Assembly: GCF_018375725.1 (NCBI RefSeq)
Contig: NZ_JAHACR010000287.1
Location: 1-5,342 of the forward strand
Source of the DNA: Burkholderia sp.
Lineage (GTDB): Bacteria > Pseudomonadota > Gammaproteobacteria > Burkholderiales > Burkholderiaceae
Length of the DNA: 5,342 nucleotides
Reading direction: 5' to 3'
Below are positions 1 to 4,913 of the stretch, in pieces. How positions within the stretch are numbered: position 1 is the first letter of the stretch; the number at the start of each line of letters is the position of its first letter. Made by a program: the position numbers and the translations under genes. The notes below the pieces were generated by a model. That model was given only the letters and a program-made list of their open reading frames with translations, had not been told where the DNA came from and did no database searches.

Positions 1-721
1 GGCCATGCGCCGCGAAGTGCAGATGATCTTCCAGGATCCGCTCGCGTCGCTCGACCCGCGCATGACGATCGAGCAGATCGTCGCCGAGCCGCTCGTCACG
101 CATCAGCCCGGCATCGGCCGCGCCGAAGTGCGCCGCCGCGTGCTCGCGATGCTCGAGCGTGTCGGGCTGAACGCGCATCACTTGCTTCGCTATCCGCACG
201 AATTTTCCGGCGGGCAGTGTCAGCGCGTCGGCATTGCGCGCGCGTTGATCGGCGAGCCGAAGCTCGTGATCTGCGACGAGCCCGTGTCGGCACTCGACGT
301 GTCGATCCAGGCGCAGATCGTGAATCTGCTGCGCGATCTGCAGCGCGAGCTGTCGCTGTCGTATCTGTTCGTCGCGCACGATCTCGCGGTCGTGAAGGCG
401 ATCAGCCAGCGCGTGCTGGTGATGTATCTCGGCCGCGTAATGGAGTTCGGTGCACGGCACGACGTGTACCGCGTGCCGCAGCACCCGTACACGCGGGCGC
501 TGCTCGATGCGGCGCCGACGCCGGATCCGGTGCGCGAGCGCGCACGGCGGCCGATGCTGCTGTCCGGCGAGATGCCGTCGCCGCTGAATCCGCCGTCCGG
601 TTGTGCGTTCCGCACGCGCTGCCCGGACGCGATCGATGCGTGCGCGCAGGACGTCCCGCTGCCGGAGATGCGGGGCGGTTCGGCGGCGCGCGTCGCCTGC
701 ATCCGCGCGGGTGCGGGCTGA
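1..721 (+). CDS. Oligo/dipeptide ABC transporter ATP-binding protein, DppF/OppF-like (5' partial)
   Basis: This is the ATPase subunit that powers inner-membrane import of di- or oligopeptides. The reading frame is open through the left edge (the codon before the ATG at 5 encodes Ala), and Walker A is missing, so that ATG is internal and the true start lies upstream. Counting from it, 238 residues are visible: the Q-loop (IFQDP, Q10), the ABC signature (FSGGQCQR, 67-74, with Cys where many homologues have Arg), Walker B and catalytic Glu (LVICDEP, 87-93), the D-loop (SALD) and the switch His (VAHD, H125). Residues about 160-238 form the C-terminal oligopeptide-transporter extension (oligo_HPY type), with PHPYT-like sequence and four cysteines (C200, C206, C213, C232). 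The tandem partner ATPase and permease genes would be expected upstream. The family is secure. DppF versus OppF, and so the exact substrate, cannot be settled from this fragment. Confidence 0.95.
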   Translation, partial: AMRREVQMIFQDPLASLDPRMTIEQIVAEPLVTHQPGIGRAEVRRRVLAMLERVGLNAHHLLRYPHEFSGGQCQRVGIARALIGEPKLVICDEPVSALDVSIQAQIVNLLRDLQRELSLSYLFVAHDLAVVKAISQRVLVMYLGRVMEFGARHDVYRVPQHPYTRALLDAAPTPDPVRERARRPMLLSGEMPSPLNPPSGCAFRTRCPDAIDACAQDVPLPEMRGGSAARVACIRAGAG

Positions 722-759
722 CACGGAAACAATCAGGCTGGCCAACAAACGGAGTAGAT

Positions 760-784
760 GCGGCGCGGACGAACTTCGCGCCGC
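760..784 (+). other. Intergenic hairpin between the ATPase gene and the porin gene
   Basis: GCGGCGCG at 760-767 pairs perfectly with CGCGCCGC at 777-784. A further G-U and A-U pair can close the stem to a five-base loop. No T-run follows, so it is not a classical intrinsic terminator. It sits 38 bases after the ATPase stop codon and about 92 bases before the porin start. It could be an mRNA-stability or attenuation element separating expression of the two genes. The rest of the 155-bp gap shows no convincing promoter. Confidence 0.4.
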
Positions 785-864
785 GGTATGGGCACGTCCT
801 TGATCGGGCGGCCGGGGTGGTGCCGGGAGCAGATCGCGACCGGCGGAGAGACGTCAACACAAAA

Positions 865-870
865 AAGAGA
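865..870 (+). promoter_or_regulatory. Ribosome binding site of the porin gene
   Basis: The purine-rich AAGAGA lies six bases before the ATG at 877, at the end of an A-rich stretch that stands out in this GC-rich sequence. It fixes the start at 877, even though the frame is open much further upstream, inside the ATPase gene. Confidence 0.6.
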
Positions 871-876
871 ACCGTA

Positions 877-2484
877 ATGAAAAAGCACAGGAAGATCGGG
901 GCGGCATCGAAGGCGGTGCTGCTTGCTTGGGGACTGCCGGCGCTCGCCGGCGTCTCGCTGACCAGCATCGCGTACGCCGATGACGCGGCGCCCGCACCGG
1001 CGGCGACGGCGCCGGCCGCTGCGGACGCCGGCGCCGCCGCGACGGGAACCGCCGTGACGACCCCGCCCACGTCCAAAGTGGACAAGGCGCGCGCACTGGT
1101 CAAGCGTGTGGAGGCGGAACATGCGGCCGCCACGAAGGCAAGCGCGAGCGACGCCGCCGCGCCGGGCGCGCGCGTGGCACCGGAAGCGACCACGCCGAAC
1201 GCCGTGGTCAACGCCGAAGACAAGCAGGCCGTCGAGCCGCCGGAATTCGTGTCCAGCCAGGCGAAGTCACATGGCCTGATCCAGGACAGCCACCTGAACT
1301 TCCTGTTCCGCAACTACACGGACATGCTCGACCAAAAGGGCGGCCCGCACCGTCATGCATGGGTGCTGGGTGCGCAGGCGAACTTCGAGTCCGGCTTTAC
1401 GAAGGGCCCGATCGGCTTCGGCTTCGATGCGTCGCTGTATGGGGCGTTCAAGCTCGACGGCGGCAGGGGCGCCGGCAGCATGGTGCACATCGCGAAGGGC
1501 GGCGGCGGATCGAACCAGACCGCATGGGCGTATCCGGGCATCTACGACGTGAAGGCGCGCGTTTCCGAGACGGTCGTCAAGTACGGTCTGCATGCCGTCG
1601 ACAACCCGTTCCTCGAGCAGCACGACAACCGCGCGCTGCCGCCGACGTTCCTCGGCGCGTCGATCGTCAGCAACGAATTCAAGAACGTGATGCTCGAAGC
1701 GGGCAGCTTCACGAAGGTCGACGCGCGCGGCCATACGACGCTGACCAACCTCACGACGTCGTACGGCGGCACGCGCATCGACCGGTTGACCTATCTGGGC
1801 GGCACGTGGGACTTCTCGTCGGACGGCGAGCTGGCGCTGTACGCGGATCAGGCCGACGACGTCTGGCACCAGTACTACGCATCGGTCAAGCAGAGCATCG
1901 GCAGCCCGAAGACGGTCAAGCTGACCGGCTTCGGCAACGTCTACTCGACGCACGACACGGGCGATGCGCGTCAGGGCAAGATCAACAACAATGCGTACAG
2001 CCTGTCGATCGCCGCACAGCACGGCCCGCATGAACTGCTGGTCGGCTATCAGCAGATCCTCGGCGACCAGTTCTTCGACTATCTGAACGAGACGAACGGT
2101 ATCTTCCTCGTCAACTCGATGGACGTCGACTACAACGGTCCGCACGAAAAATCGCTGCAACTGCGCTACACGTTCTACGGCAAGGAGGCGGGCCTGCCCG
2201 GCTTCAAGGCGCTGGTGTGGGGCCTGACCGGCTGGGGCATGGACGGCAGCGCGGGCGCGGCGGCCGATCCGTCGCACTCGAGCATCTACTGGGCGAATGG
2301 CGCACCGGTGCACGGTCGTCACCACGAGTTCGGCTTCATCCCGTCGTACACGATCCAGAGCGGCAAGCTGAAGGATACGAAGTTCACCTTCATGACGATG
2401 TGGCACGTCGGTTCTTCGCATACGGCGGACCCGACGAGCAAGATGTTCCGTCTGGTCGTCAAAGTGCCGGTGAAGGCGTTCTGA
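877..2484 (+). CDS. OprD-family outer-membrane porin with long Ala/Pro-rich N-terminal extension
   Basis: This encodes a 535-residue substrate-selective outer-membrane channel. Residues 1-34 are a signal peptide: a basic start (MKKHRK), a hydrophobic core at about 13-31 and a probable cleavage after AYA (34/35). Residues 35-128 form a low-complexity linker, about one-third Ala, with a charged helix-like part (KVDKARALVKRVEAEH). The barrel begins near residue 130 with GLIQDSHLNFLFRNY, the usual OprD opening. OprD-like landmarks follow: GFTKGPIGFGFDASLYG, KINNNAYSLS (about 368-377), GYQQILGD (from 390), NSMDVDYN plus LQLRYTF (about 413-433), and a terminal Phe suited to BAM recognition. The barrel alone, about 405 residues, matches the normal family size, so the extension is additional. 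Placement downstream of a peptide ABC ATPase suggests uptake of small peptides or amino acids, as for Pseudomonas OpdP beside dpp genes. The substrate is inference. Confidence 0.92.
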   Translation: MKKHRKIGAASKAVLLAWGLPALAGVSLTSIAYADDAAPAPAATAPAAADAGAAATGTAVTTPPTSKVDKARALVKRVEAEHAAATKASASDAAAPGARVAPEATTPNAVVNAEDKQAVEPPEFVSSQAKSHGLIQDSHLNFLFRNYTDMLDQKGGPHRHAWVLGAQANFESGFTKGPIGFGFDASLYGAFKLDGGRGAGSMVHIAKGGGGSNQTAWAYPGIYDVKARVSETVVKYGLHAVDNPFLEQHDNRALPPTFLGASIVSNEFKNVMLEAGSFTKVDARGHTTLTNLTTSYGGTRIDRLTYLGGTWDFSSDGELALYADQADDVWHQYYASVKQSIGSPKTVKLTGFGNVYSTHDTGDARQGKINNNAYSLSIAAQHGPHELLVGYQQILGDQFFDYLNETNGIFLVNSMDVDYNGPHEKSLQLRYTFYGKEAGLPGFKALVWGLTGWGMDGSAGAAADPSHSSIYWANGAPVHGRHHEFGFIPSYTIQSGKLKDTKFTFMTMWHVGSSHTADPTSKMFRLVVKVPVKAF

Positions 2485-2493
2485 TCCCGGCCG

Positions 2494-2532
2494 GCGCCGC
2501 CGCGGCGGGCGCGCGCTGCCTCGCGGCGGCGC
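2494..2532. terminator. Candidate hairpin terminator between convergent porin and DedA-rhodanese genes
   Basis: GCGCCGCCGCG at 2494-2504 pairs over 11 bases with CGCGGCGGCGC at 2522-2532, around a 17-base GC-rich loop. It nearly fills the 54-bp gap between two convergent stop codons, so it could block read-through from either side. Neither strand has a T-run after the stem, so termination might need Rho or depend on the stem alone. In sequence this GC-rich, a chance hairpin is also possible. Confidence 0.4.
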
Positions 2533-2538
2533 GCGTGC

Positions 2539-3528
2539 TCAGGCGGGCTTGTGCACGCCGGCGACCGGGTCGGTTGCCGGCGTGTCATTCTCCAGCGACG
2601 TGAGCCGATGGCCGGTGTCGCGCCACGCATCGAGGCCGCCGCGCAAGGCCAGCGCCCCGATAAAGCCCGCGTCGGTGAGACGCTTGGCCATCAGCGCCGC
2701 CGACACCTCGTTCGGGCACGAGCAGTACACGACGAACTTCTGCGTCAGCGGATAGCGCGCGACGATGTCCTCGATGTGACGTTCATCGGCGAACTGGGCG
2801 CCGGGAATCGCGAACGGATCGAGCGTGCGGTGTTCGTCGGAGCGCACGTCGAGAATCACCGGGGCAGTCGTATCCTGCAGCAGCATGTCGAGCTCGTCGA
2901 CGCCGATCCGTGCGTTCGCGAGCTGGCGGATCAGCGCGCGGCGGCGCATCCACCGCACCGCGGTGTAGGCGGCAAGCAGCGCGACCACGACCAGCAGCGC
3001 CATGCGGCCGAGCTGGCTCGCGCCCGCGAACAGCCAGTCGATCTGCCGATAGAACACGAGGCCGGCGATCAGCCCGCAGAGCGTCCACAGCGCGGCGCCC
3101 AGCGCATCGTAGCCGGCGAACGTGCGGTAGCGCGTGCCGAGCGCGCCCGCCATCGGCACGGAGACGAGCGACAGGCCCGGAATGAAGCGGGCGACCGCCA
3201 GCACGCGTACGCCGTAGCGGCCGAAGAAGCGCTCGGTCTTCTTCACGCAGCTGTCGCGCGACAGCGACAGCCGGCAGATCGTTTTCAGCGTGCTGCCGCC
3301 AAAGCGGCGTCCGGCGAGATACCAGACGGTGTCGCCGATCAGTGCGGCGAGCACGGATATCGCCAGCACGGTCGTCAGTTGCGCGCCGATCGTCTCCGGA
3401 TGCATCGCGGCCATCGCACCGAACAGTACGAGCGTCGGCATGGCCGGCACGGGCAGCCCGACCGCGGCGGCGAGCACATTGGCGAATATGAGTAGCGGCC
3501 CGTATTGGGCGACGAGGTCACGGAGCAT
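2539..3528 (-). CDS. DedA-family membrane protein fused to a C-terminal rhodanese domain
   Basis: This encodes a 329-residue inner-membrane fusion. Residues about 1-195 are a DedA/VTT domain. Hydrophobic segments lie at about 9-42, 50-72, 108-128, 140-160 and 173-192, with re-entrant-loop features GLPVPAMP (24-31) and the signature FGRYGV...ARFIPG (102-118). A basic stretch (RWMRRR, 192-197) leads into a rhodanese domain at about 207-312: LDVRS (226-230), IPGAQF (241-246), active-site loop VVYCSCPNEVSA with probable catalytic Cys269, and LRGGLDAW (295-302). DedA proteins are linked to undecaprenyl-phosphate or phospholipid translocation and envelope homeostasis. Rhodanese domains transfer sulfane sulfur or bind related anions. 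How the two cooperate here is not known. The combined architecture recurs in proteobacteria. The chosen ATG has a weak ribosome site but gives a full DedA N-terminus. The gene is convergent with the porin gene, with no sign of a shared operon. Confidence 0.93.
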   Translation of the reverse strand: MLRDLVAQYGPLLIFANVLAAAVGLPVPAMPTLVLFGAMAAMHPETIGAQLTTVLAISVLAALIGDTVWYLAGRRFGGSTLKTICRLSLSRDSCVKKTERFFGRYGVRVLAVARFIPGLSLVSVPMAGALGTRYRTFAGYDALGAALWTLCGLIAGLVFYRQIDWLFAGASQLGRMALLVVVALLAAYTAVRWMRRRALIRQLANARIGVDELDMLLQDTTAPVILDVRSDEHRTLDPFAIPGAQFADERHIEDIVARYPLTQKFVVYCSCPNEVSAALMAKRLTDAGFIGALALRGGLDAWRDTGHRLTSLENDTPATDPVAGVHKPA

Positions 3529-3570
3529 GACGGCTGGCTGAAAGGCAACGCGCGGACGGCGCGAAGATGA

Positions 3571-3583
3571 GCCGATTATCGGC
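3571..3583 (-). promoter_or_regulatory. Candidate -10 box within a 13-bp palindrome upstream of the DedA-rhodanese gene
   Basis: GCCGATTATCGGC is a perfect inverted repeat with a single central base. Read on the minus strand it contains GATAAT (3575-3580), one mismatch from the sigma-70 -10 consensus, about 47 bases before the start codon. No good -35 box is seen 16-18 bases further upstream, so either an activator is needed or the match is fortuitous. It is AT-richer than its surroundings. Confidence 0.35.
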
Positions 3584-3616
3584 CATTTTCAGATCAGCGG
3601 CAGGAAGAACGCGGCG

Positions 3617-3642
3617 TGAGCCGGCGCGTGGCGCGCGGCTCA
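3617..3642 (-). terminator. Candidate hairpin downstream of the small unknown gene
   Basis: TGAGCCG (3617-3623) pairs with CGGCTCA (3636-3642). With one bulged G, an inner CGCG/CGCG extends the stem to 11 pairs around a three-base loop. It lies 13 bases past the stop codon of the minus-strand 89-residue gene and before the DedA-rhodanese promoter region. On the minus strand only a weak pyrimidine stretch (TTCTTCC) follows, so termination is plausible but not proven. Confidence 0.4.
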
Positions 3643-3655
3643 TGGCGCGGACAGG

Positions 3656-3925
3656 TCAGGAGGAGGTGCGCGCGAGCGATGCCGCGCCGTGGTTCTCGCC
3701 GGGCAGCTCGGCGCCGTGCGAACGGATCGCCGCGATCAGCTCGGCGGGCGTAATCTCGTAGCGGATCTCGCGATGAATGCCGGGCTTGCGCTCGTCGACT
3801 TCGACCAGCAACACGCTCTTGCCGTCGCTCGTCGCCTCGAGCCGCAGCGAACGAAGCTCGCGACCGTCGGCCGAGTCGTGTTCGGTGAGCAGGGTCATTG
3901 CCCCGGATGAGCCGGTAGTGCGCAT
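3656..3925 (-). CDS. Conserved-looking small protein of unknown function (89 aa)
   Basis: I do not recognise this protein. It is soluble-looking, with no signal peptide or membrane segment. Residues about 24-57 look beta-rich (LRSLRLEATSDGKSVLLVEV, then REIRYEI), followed by a helix, TPAELIAAIRSHGAEL (59-74), and a polar, probably disordered tail. The start at 3925 is supported by GAGGA eight bases upstream. A second Met at residue 10 (MTLLTEHD) has only a weak site, though the first nine residues look low in information. Codon use resembles the neighbouring genes, and the frame is free of the Arg-rich composition typical of shadow frames here. It lies 127 bp upstream of the DedA-rhodanese gene on the same strand with a hairpin between, so it is probably a separate transcript. 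It is probably a real gene; its function is unknown. Confidence 0.75.
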   Translation of the reverse strand: MRTTGSSGAMTLLTEHDSADGRELRSLRLEATSDGKSVLLVEVDERKPGIHREIRYEITPAELIAAIRSHGAELPGENHGAASLARTSS

Positions 3926-3933
3926 CGAACCTA

Positions 3934-3938
3934 TCCTC
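3934..3938 (-). promoter_or_regulatory. Ribosome binding site of the 89-aa gene
   Basis: GAGGA on the minus strand lies eight bases before the ATG ending at 3925. A second AGG follows closer in (3930-3932). This favours the first Met over the internal Met at residue 10. Confidence 0.6.
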
Positions 3939-3969
3939 GTATCGTTCTTGCCGTGAAGGCGGAAGTGTC

Positions 3970-3999
3970 GTTATCGCAAACTGCTGGGAGGCAGTTTAA
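3970..3999 (-). promoter_or_regulatory. Candidate sigma-70 promoter of the 89-aa gene
   Basis: On the minus strand, TTAAAC (3994-3999) and GATAAC (3970-3975) are separated by 18 bases, giving three and four matches to the -35 and -10 consensus. Initiation would fall near 3963, leaving a leader of roughly 38 bases that includes the GAGGA ribosome site. Both boxes are imperfect. The support comes from position, spacing and the overlapping inverted repeat. Confidence 0.35.
3978..3997. repeat. 20-bp inverted repeat, possible operator
   Basis: AAACTGC and GCAGTTT form a perfect seven-base inverted repeat around a six-base spacer (TGGGAG). It covers the spacer and part of the -35 box of the candidate promoter for the 89-residue gene, where a repressor dimer would act. 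Its half-sites contain an AT-rich end that is uncommon in the surrounding sequence. As RNA it would form a hairpin, but only three T residues follow on the plus strand, so a terminator is less likely. Confidence 0.45.
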
Positions 4000-4271
4000 C
4001 GCGAACCGGCCGCATGGACGGAGCATTTTCGCACGATGCGGGGCGCCGGCCGTGTCGTCGATCTGTCTGATGTTTGGCGTCGTGGGCGGAGGTTTCGTTC
4101 ATCCGGCCGAGTGTTGGCGTCGGCGCGAACGCGGCGGGCGGCGTGTCTTTTCACGTTCGGGACGGCGATCGATTTGATGCGCGTGAAATCGGATAAGCTC
4201 GATACTCCCCCAAAAAAACAGCGAGGCGCGACGAAAGAGATCCCTTTGCCGCCGCGCCACCGAGAACAATC

Positions 4272-4772
4272 ATGACCGACATGACAATCCGGCACACCGA
4301 GACGAAAGACATCGAGGCGATTCGACAGATCGCCGCGCACCCGGCGGTTTATGCGAACACGCTGCAGGCACCGTTTCCTTCCGTCGAAAAATGGCAGCAG
4401 CGGATCGGCGCGATGCTGCAGGCGGGCGTCAGTCTCGTAGCGGAGATGGACGGTGAAGTCGTCGGTCATCTCGGGCTGCACCGGGAGCCCAACCCGCGCC
4501 GAAATCATGTGGCGGGGTTCGGGATGATGGTCAAGGCTTCGCATCACGGGCGCGGCGTCGGCAACCGGATGCTTGCCGCCGCGATCGACCTCGCGGAGAA
4601 CTGGCTCAACATCACGCGTCTCGAACTGACCGTGTTTGTCGACAATGCGGCGGCGATCGCACTGTACGAGAAGCACGGATTCCGGATCGAAGGCGAGTCG
4701 CCCGATTTCGCGTTGCGCGACGGCAAGTATGTCGCGACGTATCACATGGCGCGGCTCAAAGGCCGGCAGTGA
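4272..4772 (+). CDS. GNAT-family N-acetyltransferase, YhhY/AaaT-like
   Basis: This encodes a 166-residue cytoplasmic acetyltransferase using acetyl-CoA. The whole length fits one GNAT domain: N-terminal strand TIRHTETKDIEAI (5-17), acceptor-side segment with NTLQAPFPS (29-37), the strand VVGHLGLH (63-70), and the acetyl-CoA pyrophosphate loop HHGRGVG (91-97), where His takes the usual Gln/Arg place. LELTVFVDN (117-125) and the C-terminal motif AAIALYEKHGFRIEGE (127-142) follow. From memory it aligns along its length with E. coli YhhY (NTLQ, RRxHVAxFG, ELTVFVDNA, YxMAR), described as an amino-acid N-acetyltransferase (AaaT). Acetylation of free amino acids such as Met or Phe is therefore a reasonable inference. 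The ribosome site is weak (GAGAA about six bases upstream), and a second ATG three codons in could also serve. It is monocistronic, ending before a bidirectional terminator. Confidence 0.93.
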   Translation: MTDMTIRHTETKDIEAIRQIAAHPAVYANTLQAPFPSVEKWQQRIGAMLQAGVSLVAEMDGEVVGHLGLHREPNPRRNHVAGFGMMVKASHHGRGVGNRMLAAAIDLAENWLNITRLELTVFVDNAAAIALYEKHGFRIEGESPDFALRDGKYVATYHMARLKGRQ

Positions 4773-4848
4773 ATGGTGTGCTGCGGGCGTGCGGCGCGTC
4801 GCACATGCCGGCCGCGCCGATGCGGGCGATCTGGGCCACGCGCATAAA

Positions 4849-4883
4849 AAACGCTCGCCGATTCGGGTGACCGGCGAGCGTTT
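4849..4883. terminator. Bidirectional intrinsic terminator between GNAT and GntP genes
   Basis: A perfect 12-base stem (AAACGCTCGCCG at 4849-4860 with its complement at 4872-4883) encloses an 11-base loop. Read on the minus strand, the stem runs into six T residues (complement of A4846-4851), a textbook terminator for the GntP gene ending at 4914. Read on the plus strand it ends in TTTGCTT, giving weaker termination for the acetyltransferase gene. The remaining sequence at 4773-4848 and 4884-4913 shows nothing else. Confidence 0.9.
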
Positions 4884-4913
4884 GCTTGATTGCCTTCGGG
4901 GAGACGGCAGGCC

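Larger units (their letters stand above)
3926..4271. other. Divergent intergenic region (346 bp)
   Basis: This region separates the minus-strand 89-residue gene from the plus-strand acetyltransferase gene. Near its left end it holds the ribosome site, candidate promoter and inverted repeat listed separately. The middle is GC-rich with no convincing gene. It has three copies of CCGGCCG (4006, 4046, 4103) and a nine-base direct repeat TTGGCGTCG (4074-4082 and 4114-4122) exactly 40 bases apart. For the acetyltransferase, weak promoter-like pieces are TTGATG (4174-4179) and GATACT (4201-4206), but the 21-base spacing is too long to trust. A run of C then seven A residues (about 4207-4218) lies in the presumed leader. 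Confidence 0.5.

Noticed and set aside
217..876. Upstream in-frame extension of the porin reading frame, overlapping the ATPase gene
   Set aside because: The upstream part is Arg/Ala-rich shadow sequence of the ATPase gene in another frame. The signal peptide and ribosome site place the start at 877.
402..1313. 303-codon minus-strand open frame across the ATPase and porin genes
   Set aside because: It spans two well-supported genes and their intergenic gap, is Ala/Arg/Ser-rich, and has no motif.
1267..2421. 384-codon minus-strand open frame opposite the porin gene
   Set aside because: Its composition is Arg/Val/Ala-rich with no recognisable motif, and it lies entirely antisense to a confident porin gene. 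Long antisense frames are expected in GC-rich coding DNA.
2551..3495. 314-codon plus-strand open frame opposite the DedA-rhodanese gene
   Set aside because: It is highly enriched in Arg, His and Gln with no domain, and is antisense to a well-supported gene.
3953..4177. 74-codon plus-strand frame in the divergent intergenic region
   Set aside because: It has an Arg/Gly/Ser-rich tail and no ribosome site, and it runs through the candidate promoter and inverted repeat of the 89-residue gene.
4174..4206. TTGATG and GATACT as a promoter for the acetyltransferase gene
   Set aside because: The spacing of 21 bases is too long for a sigma-70 promoter and the boxes are only partial matches.
4036..4275. 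79-codon plus-strand frame ending in an ATGA overlap with the acetyltransferase start, a possible coupled leader gene
   Set aside because: It has no ribosome site, codon use unlike the neighbours (many third-position A/T and rare Arg codons), and no recognisable fold. The overlap is probably coincidental.
3996..4745. 249-codon minus-strand frame opposite the acetyltransferase gene
   Set aside because: It is antisense to a confident GNAT gene, rich in Arg and Asp without motifs, and runs through the intergenic region.
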